From positions 248,001 to 312,000 of the forward strand of contig JAUVXV010000001.1 of the NCBI GenBank assembly GCA_030603365.1: DNA of 64,000 bases, read 5' to 3'. Every line of letters begins with the position of its first letter. Position 1 is the stretch's first letter. Below, piece by piece: positions 15,993 through 24,605 of this stretch. The notes beneath the pieces are model-generated. The model had not been told where the DNA came from, made no database searches, and worked only from the letters and a program-made list of their open reading frames with translations. Made by a program: the position numbers and the translations under genes. The stretch comes from Candidatus Heimdallarchaeota archaeon (GTDB lineage: Archaea > Asgardarchaeota > Heimdallarchaeia > Heimdallarchaeales > Heimdallarchaeaceae).

Positions 15993-17357
15993 TCAAACCT
16001 TAGAGTACTCTTTCCACCATTCTTCAATCATTTCAAAACCAGTTTTCATTTGCATATCATATCTTCTGAATGGTTTGACAAGATGTCTTTGAGCTTGTTC
16101 TGGGGGAATGATGAGTTTCTTCTCAAGATTCCTTTCAATAACCTTTTGTGTTTTTATCATGGCTTTATCTTTATAACCACATTTCTTACATTTGTACCCT
16201 TTCTGATATCCATCACTTGTCATCCTTTTCGAACATTGAGGACAGAATGGTGCTTCTTCTATATAGTGTTGTGAAAGAAAAATTAATTCACATTTTTCTA
16301 GATGAATGGAATGTTTCTTGAATTCTTTTTTAAATTTGACTCCGCCATAAGCCATTAGTATATCTTCAGAAAGTAACTGGTTTATTATTTTCTTAAAACT
16401 CTTACTTGGTTCAAAAGCGGCTACATCTACTTCTTTACCACTATCACAGATCTGACCCTTGAAGAAAACATGACCTCCATGAATTGTAATTGGTTTTTCA
16501 ATGACTTCAATCTTACCCTTAAACACACCATAATTTTCAGCAAGTGAATCAGCAAATTTGAAATGTTGATCTGTTCCTTGATTTGTTCGGAATATGCAAT
16601 AACCATCAATTGGTTCTTCTGTTTCAACAAGTGAAAAAGCTTCTAAAACAACACTTGGTGTTTCTCCTCTTAATCCAAATAAAACTGGATCTTTGCCTGC
16701 TGGGTAAATAAGGACTTTATTTGTTTCCGAATCAATGTTGTTGAATACATTTGGAGCTAAGAGTTGGTCCATTTTATATACTGATTTTTCACTTATTTTT
16801 CTTTTAGTTCCAATGAATTCTTCTGTTCTATAAGCGATTAACTCAAATGTAAAGTCTTCCTTTTTTGGCTCTAGTTGGTTTCCTACTGCAGCTAAGCCTC
16901 CAATTAGCCCCCTACCATTTCCTATTGAGTGATAAAACAGACAAAATTTTTCTGCTAATTTTTCTGCTTCTTTTATTGATATATTTTTTACTAAAGCTTG
17001 TATTGCAAATTCTTGAACTTTCTTTGGAATATCTCCTTCGATTAGAACTATACCTGGATTAGTGTTCTCATCCTTTTGATGGTGTTTTTCGATTTGCTTC
17101 AAGATTTCTTGTTTAATAAATTCAATATTCTCTCTTTCTGTTTCAATAGTTATACCTATGGAGCCATTTCCTCTGGTTTTCCAAGGAATATTAGGGTTAT
17201 TTCGAATTAATCTTGGATAATCTAGAAATTTACATCTATTTGAAATGTTTTTTATTATAGCTAGGGCTAAATATGTTGTACAACCTCCATTTAGAGAGTC
17301 TGTATCATCAAAGCCAATATGAATAATTGATTCTTTCTTATGCTCCAATTTGGACAA
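15993..17357 (-). CDS. tiaS: tRNA(Ile2) 2-agmatinylcytidine synthetase TiaS
   Basis: The enzyme attaches agmatine to C34 of the AUA-reading tRNA-Ile, an archaea-specific modification. The N-terminus HIGFDDTDSLNGGCTTYLA is the family's kinase-like TCKD motif. A middle ferredoxin-like part (SIGNGRGLIGGLAAVGNQL) follows. The C-terminal half has an OB-like domain (KPITIHGGHVFFKGQI) and a zinc ribbon (CPQC...CKKCG). Its 454 residues are typical. The start is a TTG at 17357, as homology begins almost at once and no upstream ATG is in frame. It is last of the hsp20-cdc48-regulator operon, 29 bases after the regulator. Confidence 0.92.
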   Translation of the reverse strand: MSKLEHKKESIIHIGFDDTDSLNGGCTTYLALAIIKNISNRCKFLDYPRLIRNNPNIPWKTRGNGSIGITIETERENIEFIKQEILKQIEKHHQKDENTNPGIVLIEGDIPKKVQEFAIQALVKNISIKEAEKLAEKFCLFYHSIGNGRGLIGGLAAVGNQLEPKKEDFTFELIAYRTEEFIGTKRKISEKSVYKMDQLLAPNVFNNIDSETNKVLIYPAGKDPVLFGLRGETPSVVLEAFSLVETEEPIDGYCIFRTNQGTDQHFKFADSLAENYGVFKGKIEVIEKPITIHGGHVFFKGQICDSGKEVDVAAFEPSKSFKKIINQLLSEDILMAYGGVKFKKEFKKHSIHLEKCELIFLSQHYIEEAPFCPQCSKRMTSDGYQKGYKCKKCGYKDKAMIKTQKVIERNLEKKLIIPPEQAQRHLVKPFRRYDMQMKTGFEMIEEWWKEYSKV

Positions 17358-17386
17358 ATAAAAATAAAAAGTGTAAATTTAAGGGA

Positions 17387-18118
17387 TTAGATTGAGTACC
17401 AAACTTCTCCTCTGCTGTCTATCTCTGCTTTGATTAATTCTGTCTGTTCAGAAAGGTGCTCTAACCTATCTCCTAAATCTCCTCTCCACAACCTCATTCT
17501 TCTAGCAAATTCTGTCAAAGAAACCTTGTTCTCAGGTGTGTTTATCATTACTTTAAAGATACTTCGAATAATTATTCTGTCATTATAATCAAAAACTGTT
17601 TTTTCTACAATGTCGTTGAATCGGGAAAAAGCTTCATTTATCTCTTGAACAAATTTCTTCCTTTGTTGATTTAGCTTTGTTATCTCTTCAGCCTTTTCTT
17701 TGACAAGTTCACGGATTTCTATTAGTTCTTTTGTTACTTGACTACGCAATTGTTTTTGTTTCTTTACTTGTACTTTCTTTAGCTTGGTTGTAACTTCACC
17801 TGTAGGAACATACTTAACATCAAAAGTATTCTGACCAACATCAATGATTAGTGAAAAAGCTTGATTTAATTTTGCATACTTTCTTGTTGGTCCCTTATCA
17901 CTATCCCGTTCAACCATAGAAACGATTCCTATATTTTCGAGCTCAGACAAATATTTAGCAATAATTCTGGGGGAAATATCTAGGAGACGAGATAGTTGGA
18001 AGGAGTAAAGATCTTCTTCAGCCAATAATTCAAGAATTCGTCTTCTTGTTGAATTTGATAAGAATTCCAACAATTCAAAAACATCCAAATCTTCGTTTTG
18101 GTCACTTCTTCCTAACAT
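17387..18118 (-). CDS. ArsR-type winged-helix regulator with coiled coil, Phr-like heat-shock regulator candidate
   Basis: Residues about 12-90 form a winged helix: LEFLSNSTRRRILELLAEED, the recognition segment LLDISPRIIAKYLSELENIG, and the wing ending GPTRKYAKL. A long Lys/Glu-rich coiled coil follows (about 115-185), then a C-terminal domain with no clear assignment. Architecture and the TRRRIL and RKY stretches resemble Phr, the repressor of hsp20 and an AAA ATPase gene in Thermococcales. The two genes immediately upstream in this operon are exactly an hsp20 and the AAA ATPase cdc48 (32-base gap). The regulatory role is therefore a well-supported inference. It likely binds the inverted repeat upstream of hsp20. 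Confidence 0.75.
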   Translation of the reverse strand: MLGRSDQNEDLDVFELLEFLSNSTRRRILELLAEEDLYSFQLSRLLDISPRIIAKYLSELENIGIVSMVERDSDKGPTRKYAKLNQAFSLIIDVGQNTFDVKYVPTGEVTTKLKKVQVKKQKQLRSQVTKELIEIRELVKEKAEEITKLNQQRKKFVQEINEAFSRFNDIVEKTVFDYNDRIIIRSIFKVMINTPENKVSLTEFARRMRLWRGDLGDRLEHLSEQTELIKAEIDSRGEVWYSI

Positions 18119-18150
18119 TTCTTACACCTTCTAGATTAAGGAATGGAGGA

Positions 18151-20382
18151 TTATATGAACCCCATATCCTTCTTAATGGATTCTTTGCGTATATCTTTCC
18201 CAACAGCTCTAACCCTTTCCTCGGAAGGCTTGGTTTGTTCTAAAGCTTCAGTTAGAATTGCTTGCGTGATTTTGCATTCACATTTTTCAGCATCAAATTC
18301 CTTACCTTTCTCTAGTTCTTCACCATTTTCCATTACATAATTTCGAATTGCTATCAACTTGCTTTCACTACAGACTGATCCTATATCTGCACCAGAGAAT
18401 CCTTCTGTTTCGCGTGCAAAATGTTCTATGTCTACGTCATCAGCTAATGGTGCTCCCTTCAGATGAATTTCAAAGATTTGTTTTCTACCTTCAAAGGTAG
18501 GAGACATAACTCTGACTAACCTATCAAATCTACCAGGTCTTAGGAGTGCTGGATCGATCATGTCGGGTCTGTTTGAAGCAGCAATTACTACAACATTACG
18601 CAATTCTTCTAAACCATCAAGTTCTGTAAGAAGTTGGCTAATAACTCTCTCTGTTACTCCTGAATCTGTACTTCTACCTCTTACTGGAGTAATTGAGTCA
18701 AGCTCATCTAAGAATATTATACAAGGAGCTGCTTGCCTAGCTTTTCGAAATATCTCTCTTATAGCTTTTTCGCTTTCTCCAACCCATTTAGATAGAACTT
18801 CTGGACCCTTAACAGAAATGAAATTTGATTCTGATTCATGTGCTACCGCTTTAGCTATTAGAGTCTTTCCAGTCCCTGGTGGTCCATATAGTAGGATTCC
18901 TTTAGGTGCTTGAGCACTCATGGCTTTATACAGCTCTTTGTATTTTAGTGGCCATTCTATCACTCTACGCATTTCTCTCTTTACTTCTTCAAGACCACCA
19001 ATGTCCTCCCAGGAAACATCTGGGATTTCTACATATAATTCCCTTAAAGCTGAAGGTTCTACTGTGCGTAATGCATTTAAGAAATCTTCATTTAGCACAT
19101 TAATTTTCTGTAACACTTCTAATGGAATTTCTTCTTCCTCTAGATCTATCTCTGGTAAAACTCTTCTCAATGATTGCATTGCAGCTTCCTTCACAAGAGC
19201 AGAACCGTCAGCACCAACAAAACCATGTGTTATATCTGCTAATCGATTAAGATCTACATCTTTGTCTAGGGGCATACCTCGAGTGTGTATTAGTAATATT
19301 TCATATCGACCTTCTCTATCTGGGATACCAATCTCTATTTCTCTGTCAAACCTTCCTGGTCTTCTTAGAGCAGGGTCAATTGCATTTACTCTATTGGTTG
19401 CTCCTATAACAATTACTTGTCCTCTAGATTCAAGACCATCCATTAAGGCTAGTAGTTGAGCTACAATTCTGCGTTCAACTTCACCAGATACTTCTTCTCT
19501 TTTTGGAGCTATAGCATCTAGCTCGTCTATGAATAATATGCTTGGTGCGTTGTCGGCAGCTTCTTTGAAAAGATCACGTAATTTTTGCTCAGACTCACCA
19601 TAAAATTTTGACATGATTTCGGGACCAGACAGCACATAGAAACTAGCTTCAGTTTCATTAGCAACTGCTCTTGCAAGTAGAGTTTTACCTGTTCCTGGCG
19701 GACCATGTAGAAGTACACCATTTGGTGGGTCAATTCCTAGTCTTTCGAATAATTCTGGATGTCTTAATGGGAGCTCTATCATCTCTCGGACTCTAGAAAT
19801 TTCTTCAGTTAATCCACCTATATCTTCATAAGACACACGTTTTACATTTGCAGCTTTAACATCATCCCATGGTTTATCACTGATTTGAATATTTGTTTCA
19901 GCTGTCATAATTACTGCATCAGCAGCTGGTGTGACTGATGCTACACCTAGAAATATTTTCTTTGACATACCTAGTCCTATAGGAATAATGTCTCCTGTTG
20001 TTAGTACTCTATCCTCAAGTGTTTGTTTTAACCATGCATCAAAACCTTGTATCTGAACTCTTTCTGTTGGTGCAAAGACTATTTTTCTAGCCTTTGAAGC
20101 TGATGATTTTTCAATATCTACACTATCATCAATCCCAACTTCAGCATTCATCCTTATCATACGATCTAATCTAATGATGTTCTTACCAAAATCCTCGGGG
20201 ATACCTCTCCAAGCTCTTGCATAAGTTTTCTTATTGCCTTCTATACTCACGATGTCTCCTGTTCCGATTCCAAGGTCATCTGCTATGTCTTGTGAAATCC
20301 TAACAATACCTCGTCCGACATCTCTCTGTAATGTTTCTTTTACTCTCAAATGCTTTCTTTTATCTTCTGCAGTTGCTGACAT
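18151..20382 (-). CDS. cdc48: CDC48/p97 (VAT) AAA+ ATPase
   Basis: This is a hexameric unfoldase of 743 residues. The N-terminal double-psi barrel ([19 protein letters not shown]) and the following four-stranded domain recognise substrate. Two AAA modules follow, each with GPPGTGKT Walker A and a Walker B ([14 protein letters not shown] and [17 protein letters not shown]). SRH arginine segments ([16 protein letters not shown] and [15 protein letters not shown]) are present in both. It extracts and unfolds proteins for the proteasome. A plus-strand reading frame at 18920-19459 is only its shadow. The gene lies between hsp20 and the winged-helix regulator in a proteostasis operon. Confidence 0.95.
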   Translation of the reverse strand: MSATAEDKRKHLRVKETLQRDVGRGIVRISQDIADDLGIGTGDIVSIEGNKKTYARAWRGIPEDFGKNIIRLDRMIRMNAEVGIDDSVDIEKSSASKARKIVFAPTERVQIQGFDAWLKQTLEDRVLTTGDIIPIGLGMSKKIFLGVASVTPAADAVIMTAETNIQISDKPWDDVKAANVKRVSYEDIGGLTEEISRVREMIELPLRHPELFERLGIDPPNGVLLHGPPGTGKTLLARAVANETEASFYVLSGPEIMSKFYGESEQKLRDLFKEAADNAPSILFIDELDAIAPKREEVSGEVERRIVAQLLALMDGLESRGQVIVIGATNRVNAIDPALRRPGRFDREIEIGIPDREGRYEILLIHTRGMPLDKDVDLNRLADITHGFVGADGSALVKEAAMQSLRRVLPEIDLEEEEIPLEVLQKINVLNEDFLNALRTVEPSALRELYVEIPDVSWEDIGGLEEVKREMRRVIEWPLKYKELYKAMSAQAPKGILLYGPPGTGKTLIAKAVAHESESNFISVKGPEVLSKWVGESEKAIREIFRKARQAAPCIIFLDELDSITPVRGRSTDSGVTERVISQLLTELDGLEELRNVVVIAASNRPDMIDPALLRPGRFDRLVRVMSPTFEGRKQIFEIHLKGAPLADDVDIEHFARETEGFSGADIGSVCSESKLIAIRNYVMENGEELEKGKEFDAEKCECKITQAILTEALEQTKPSEERVRAVGKDIRKESIKKDMGFI

Positions 20383-20408
20383 TTATATCACCTAGTAAAT
20401 AAAAAAAA

Positions 20409-21068
20409 TTAGTTGATGGGTATATCGGACCCATCTCCATTTTCAGTTTCAAGAAGTTTCAACTTTACTTCCAAAATACCGTGTTTCATTGAAGCAGATA
20501 TGTTTTCCTCTGTATCAACTGTGTGTGGTATTGGTATTTTAGTATCAATTTGTTTTTTGTTATTATCTGCTAACAAATGCAACTTCTGTTTTCTTAATTT
20601 AAGATTTACATCTTCTTTGCTAAAACCAGGTAGTTCTACTATTAGGTATAACTCGTTATTTTCTTTGTCAACTTGAAGATCATATTCTATTTGATAATCT
20701 TGCAGCTCTTCTGGTTTATCTTTAACTACATTTTCTCCATCCATAAGACTAGGACGAGAACTTTCTCCTAACAACTGATTGAGACCTGGAAATATGTCAG
20801 CGAATCTTTTAAGAGAACGACTGAAACTATCTTCATTCCAATCAAATGTTCTTCTTAGGTTGTTGATTCTATCAAGAAATGCCTTTCCATACTCTTCAGG
20901 AATTTCACCAATCTCTTTGTATTCTTCCTTCCCTTCCATATCTCGGTTGTAATCATATCCGTATTCTTTTTCTACTCCATTAATATTGGAATAGAACCTT
21001 ACAATTCTGTATTCCTCATTGAATCCTTCAGGAAATTCTTTCCTATCTTTGTTGTCCTTTTTACTCAT
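20409..21068 (-). CDS. hsp20: Small heat-shock protein Hsp20 with long N-terminal arm
   Basis: Residues about 128-210 are the alpha-crystallin domain: EYDLQVDKENNELYLIVELP, GFSKEDVNLKLRKQKLHLLA, and the final ASMKHGILEVKLKL strand with the GxLxxxL signature. The roughly 120-residue charged N-terminal region is longer than usual for archaeal Hsp20 and may tune oligomer size. It ends with a DIPIN tail, an I-x-I-like anchor. ATG 21068 is chosen because the GTGAG just upstream looks like the ribosome site; GTG 21077 is the alternative. It is first gene of the operon with cdc48 and a Phr-like regulator. Confidence 0.88.
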   Translation of the reverse strand: MSKKDNKDRKEFPEGFNEEYRIVRFYSNINGVEKEYGYDYNRDMEGKEEYKEIGEIPEEYGKAFLDRINNLRRTFDWNEDSFSRSLKRFADIFPGLNQLLGESSRPSLMDGENVVKDKPEELQDYQIEYDLQVDKENNELYLIVELPGFSKEDVNLKLRKQKLHLLADNNKKQIDTKIPIPHTVDTEENISASMKHGILEVKLKLLETENGDGSDIPIN

Positions 21069-21101
21069 TTTACTCACTTCTCTCGCAGTATTATACTTTC
21101 G

Positions 21102-21124
21102 GTATTGGACTATTAGTTCAATAC
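21102..21124 (-). promoter_or_regulatory. Candidate heat-shock operator (inverted repeat over the hsp20 start site)
   Basis: GTATTGGAC-TATTA-GTTCAATAC is a 9-bp inverted repeat with one mismatch and a five-base centre. It lies 34 bases upstream of the hsp20 ATG and exactly where transcription from the TATA box at 21141-21150 should start. A repressor bound here would block RNA polymerase. The likely protein is the ArsR-type regulator encoded third in the operon. Confidence 0.55.
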
Positions 21125-21138
21125 TAATTGTCTCAAAC

Positions 21139-21152
21139 TGATATATAAATGT
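21139..21152 (-). promoter_or_regulatory. TATA box of the hsp20-cdc48 operon
   Basis: On the minus strand ACATTTATATATCA, preceded by purine-rich GGAAAC as BRE, forms a strong archaeal promoter. Its centre is about 25 bases from the middle of the inverted repeat at 21102-21124. Confidence 0.55.
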
Positions 21153-21230
21153 TTCCTTTTACCATTTTTCATCATATATTCAGAAAAGATAAATAATTAG
21201 CAACTGATAGTTCATAATGGGTTAAGTGAC

Positions 21231-21401
21231 ATGACTGAACAAAAATCAAGAAGAAAAGCTGACCGATTTTATGATGAAAGGAGTGAAGAAAGCGATATTC
21301 AGGCAATCACGCAAAAACCTTCTAAAACAATATATGGAAGAGCAGCTAAAAAATCTTGGAAATGGGTAGACTATCTGAGATTACGCTTAAAGAGTTTCTA
21401 A
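21231..21401 (+). CDS. Small basic protein (56 aa), unknown
   Basis: ATG 21231 to TAA 21399-21401 encodes 56 residues beginning MTEQKSRRKADRFYDER and ending VDYLRLRLKSF. It is rich in Lys, Arg and Ser with no membrane segment. An AGATAAATAATTAG TATA-like element at 21188-21201 and an AAGTGAC ribosome-site-like stretch directly before the ATG support expression. It is divergent from the hsp20 operon and 32 bases before tag. I do not recognise the family. Confidence 0.5.
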   Translation: MTEQKSRRKADRFYDERSEESDIQAITQKPSKTIYGRAAKKSWKWVDYLRLRLKSF

Positions 21402-21433
21402 TTCAGAAAATACTGTATTTTGGAGATGATTAA

Positions 21434-22006
21434 ATGAATAAAGCACGATGCTGGGGAGATAAGAATGAACTTTCTAGAAACTATCATGATAATGAGTGGG
21501 GAGTACCCGTTCATGATGATAGGGTTTTATTTGAATTCTTGATACTTGAGGGAGCTCAAGCAGGTCTAAATTGGGTGACTATTCTAAAAAGAAGAGAAGG
21601 TTATAGACGCTGTTTTGATAATTTTGATTATAAGAAAATAGCCGAATATGACCAAAAGAAAATTGACCTATTATTACAAGACGCGGGTATTATCAGAAAT
21701 AAACTAAAAGTTGAATCCACTATACTTAATGCTAAAATCTTTCTTGATATCCAAAAGGAATTTGGTTCGTTTGATAAATATATCTGGAATTTCATTAACA
21801 ATAAACCCATTATGAACAAATCTGAGACTTGGAAAGACGTACCAGCAAAAACAGAAACTTCTGATAAAATCTCAAAAGATCTTAAGAAAAGAGGAATGAA
21901 ATTTGTAGGGAGCACAATTATTTATGCATTTATGCAAGCTATTGGGATGGTAAATGATCACCATGTTTCCTGTTTCAGATATCAGGAAATCATAGATGAA
22001 CACTAA
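21434..22006 (+). CDS. tag: DNA-3-methyladenine glycosylase I
   Basis: The enzyme excises 3-methyladenine from alkylated DNA by base excision. The signature start ARCWGDKNELSRNYHDNEWGV, the helix-hairpin-helix region (DLLLQDAGIIRNKLKVES) and the C-terminal FVGSTIIYAFMQAIGMVNDH with HHVSCFRY are all present. The zinc ligands of the family map to the N-terminal Cys and the C-terminal His/Cys. Tag is mainly bacterial, so this copy may be an ancient acquisition. Its 190 residues are normal. The stop codon overlaps that of the convergent hydrolase gene by 4 bases. Confidence 0.93.
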   Translation: MNKARCWGDKNELSRNYHDNEWGVPVHDDRVLFEFLILEGAQAGLNWVTILKRREGYRRCFDNFDYKKIAEYDQKKIDLLLQDAGIIRNKLKVESTILNAKIFLDIQKEFGSFDKYIWNFINNKPIMNKSETWKDVPAKTETSDKISKDLKKRGMKFVGSTIIYAFMQAIGMVNDHHVSCFRYQEIIDEH

Positions 22007-23736
22007 TTAATTGGCAGTAGAATTGAAAGAGTCCAAGCAAACAGAAGTGCGTTGAATAAAGCTCCTGATTCTATTGATCTAGTTTTTTCGTAGAACCATA
22101 TTGTTGCTATCGAGTAAATAAGGAATAGGGGTAATAACATTATTACAAATTGCATACTGAATCCTAGAAAACCTGTAAATATCTGATATCCTGATATCAA
22201 CATCGGAACATATTGTATCAATAGAATGAGGACAAGTGGTAATAGCTTCAAACCTGTAACTTTGGATGCTACCCAAATCTTTGTTTTTCTCTTATTATCT
22301 TTCAGTTTCTTCTCGTAGATTCCTGTAGAGATGAAACCATCCATAATGAAATAGATAAACATGAACGGAACTAGTACCAGAAACATTAAAGCCCTTAAAC
22401 CTGTAAACTCGCTGAAAAGAGGAACCATAAGTTTCATGCTTAATCCTGGTACCTGTTCGATAATAAGGTCTAAGATGAAGATAATTAGAAAGCAATCAGC
22501 TGCTAGAATTAGCCCTCTCCAATTAGATAACTTAGTCACAAGATTTGCTAGAATTTTCTTAGATCCAAGCTCTTTATGTCTTCTTTTTAAAATAACGAAG
22601 ATCATTAAAGAACCAACAATAGTTAGCGAAAGTACCCAGAATATTGTTGTAAATCCTAAAGAAAGAGGTATTATGATTGCTCCCATTCCAAACAACAAAA
22701 TTGGTGGAACAAAGAGAATTAGATGTAAGAAACTCCAAGTTGTTCCTATGCTCCAAAAACCAAACTTTGTATCAAAAATGAAACTATCATCGTTTTCATT
22801 TTCTTCTTTGTTCTTTCTCTTGAAAAATTCAAAGTCCATACCTACATTTGAGATTGGGATAAACAATCCTGCAAAGATAAAGAATCCGATGAAGAGAAAT
22901 ATATCTCGATAAGGAAATATTATTTTCTTGTTTTCATCAAAGATACCAAAAGAACTAGCCATCCAAGACACAGATTCATCTATATAATCACCACTTATTG
23001 GTTCAAAGAGATGTGTAGTTTTTGGTGTTATCAGTTTTCTCGCTGTTCCATTAGCAAAACTCCCATAAAGAATATCAGTTTCTATTGGTTCTGTTGTTCC
23101 AAAAACAGGTTGTAGAATTTCATTGACATCCTGCAGATCAAATAACTCATCGTATGAACCAATAACCACTAGAAGATTACTTGGGGATGTTTTGTTTAAT
23201 TCACCATAAATTAGTGGACTACTATTTAATGAAATCCCTCCTAAGAATATGTGAGCTCTTATCCCATCTTCGATAAAAGATGTAGCTCTTATTGCACCTA
23301 CTCCCATACTGTGGCCCACAACACCTAGATTACTGGAATTTACGTAGTCCAACGATTTCAAGTATCTAACTGCGGATGCACTTCCAAGCGAGGGATCTTC
23401 AGTATCAAGAGTGCTTACTGTACTGCCGTGTCTTAGTGCATCTATTGATAGAGCAACAATACCATTTCTAGCTAGTTCTAATGCTAACCCAGTCATAGGT
23501 TCCTTAGCATTCATAGCTCCGTGAACTAAAACAACGGCTGGTAGATTTGTAAGAGATTCTGCATTTTTAGGTTCATATAGATATCCTGCTATAGAGAGAT
23601 CCTCTTCTTGAATCTTGATTGAACTGACTTTCACTTTTCCGAAATCAGTATTGAATAATTGTGCAAAAACAAGTACTGAGCTCAATAAGGCTAGACAGAT
23701 AAGGAGTATCAGCAAAGATCTATATATCTTCTTCAT
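22003..23736 (-). CDS. Membrane-anchored alpha/beta hydrolase with multi-TM C-terminal half
   Basis: Residues 1-28 form a signal anchor. Residues about 45-270 are an alpha/beta hydrolase domain: VVLVHGAMNAKEPM (oxyanion region) and the nucleophile elbow GVVGHSMGVGA with its serine. The catalytic His is probably in the KTTHLFEP segment. The second half has roughly nine hydrophobic helices, so the 577-residue protein is an exported-domain hydrolase fused to an integral membrane module. The function is unknown; lipid or peptide hydrolysis at the outer face is plausible. The fusion of a dienelactone-type hydrolase to so many TM segments is uncommon to my knowledge. Confidence 0.7.
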   Translation of the reverse strand: MKKIYRSLLILLICLALLSSVLVFAQLFNTDFGKVKVSSIKIQEEDLSIAGYLYEPKNAESLTNLPAVVLVHGAMNAKEPMTGLALELARNGIVALSIDALRHGSTVSTLDTEDPSLGSASAVRYLKSLDYVNSSNLGVVGHSMGVGAIRATSFIEDGIRAHIFLGGISLNSSPLIYGELNKTSPSNLLVVIGSYDELFDLQDVNEILQPVFGTTEPIETDILYGSFANGTARKLITPKTTHLFEPISGDYIDESVSWMASSFGIFDENKKIIFPYRDIFLFIGFFIFAGLFIPISNVGMDFEFFKRKNKEENENDDSFIFDTKFGFWSIGTTWSFLHLILFVPPILLFGMGAIIIPLSLGFTTIFWVLSLTIVGSLMIFVILKRRHKELGSKKILANLVTKLSNWRGLILAADCFLIIFILDLIIEQVPGLSMKLMVPLFSEFTGLRALMFLVLVPFMFIYFIMDGFISTGIYEKKLKDNKRKTKIWVASKVTGLKLLPLVLILLIQYVPMLISGYQIFTGFLGFSMQFVIMLLPLFLIYSIATIWFYEKTRSIESGALFNALLFAWTLSILLPIN

Positions 23737-23869
23737 AGAAACAGAATTAGAACTAGGTAGATAAAAAACTTACCCAAGAAAGATTAAGAAAAATATGCCC
23801 ATCAATAAATTTTCATCCAATAAAAGTATTTGAACTACCTTTAAAATCAGCTAATCTCTACTTTATAAT

Positions 23870-24535
23870 CTAATCTAAGGGCTTCTTAAGTTCTGTATAA
23901 ATTGCATTCATTCGGTCATAGAAACCTTTTGTGTGATATGTATTATTGATTTTTAGTTTATACTTATCGTAATGATGACCCCATTCATGAATCAATGTTC
24001 TAAGAAAAGTTTTTGGTGCTACATACTTCTGAGTTTTAGCTGTTCTGCTATATACAGAAATTGAATGACGTTTCTCTTTGTCAATTCGTGATTTATACAC
24101 ACCATAATACTGTCCTCCTCTCCTAGTCATTCTTCTTTTACCTCCTGTGTAAATACGCAGGTGCGGTAATTTGTAAACGCGATTAAGTTTAGCAATAGTT
24201 TCGTTAGAGTACTCTTTGATTGCTTCCTCATCGCCATTGGTGAGTGCTTCTGCGAGAAGTTCTACAGCTACATGCAAGACTTTAGCATTTTTTTCAGAAA
24301 TGAGATCAATAGCACTATATTGAGATGTCTTATAATCCTCAGTTTGTGTTGAAGACCACTCTCTAGTTTTCTGTTTTGGTTTAGGAGGTTTCATTTTTGG
24401 GGTTAATAACGCATAAGGTACTCTGAATGTGAGTGTATCTGTTTCCACAGTTACAGTTTTCTTGTTCATTCTTTTAATCGTACCTTGCAGTATTTCCCCC
24501 TTATACGGAAAACTGACTCTTTTTACATCATTCAT
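23870..24535 (-). CDS. Putative zinc metalloprotease (HExxH), unrecognised family
   Basis: The 221-residue protein has a zincin motif TLIHEWGHHYDKYKL near residue 190, that is HEWGH followed by HHYDK. No signal peptide or TM segment is visible. The first 45 residues (FPYKGEILQGTIKRMNKKTV) look like a small SH3/Tudor-like beta barrel. A basic stretch (GGKRRMTRRGGQ) sits in the middle and might bind nucleic acid. SprT-like proteases also pair HExxH with a DNA-linked role, but the usual SprT zinc ribbon is absent. The function is inferred from the motif only. Confidence 0.55.
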   Translation of the reverse strand: MNDVKRVSFPYKGEILQGTIKRMNKKTVTVETDTLTFRVPYALLTPKMKPPKPKQKTREWSSTQTEDYKTSQYSAIDLISEKNAKVLHVAVELLAEALTNGDEEAIKEYSNETIAKLNRVYKLPHLRIYTGGKRRMTRRGGQYYGVYKSRIDKEKRHSISVYSRTAKTQKYVAPKTFLRTLIHEWGHHYDKYKLKINNTYHTKGFYDRMNAIYTELKKPLD

Positions 24536-24605
24536 ACACTAATCTCACAATATTTACTGTTTGTTCAACTATTAATGTCTGTAATTCTCAAATATTATAA
24601 GGGCT

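Noticed and set aside
18920..19459. Plus-strand 179-codon reading frame
   Set aside because: It lies wholly antisense to the well-supported cdc48 gene, has Ser/Leu-rich shadow composition and no promoter or family match.
22361..22912. Plus-strand 183-codon reading frame
   Set aside because: Antisense to the membrane hydrolase; composition is that of reversed hydrophobic codons.
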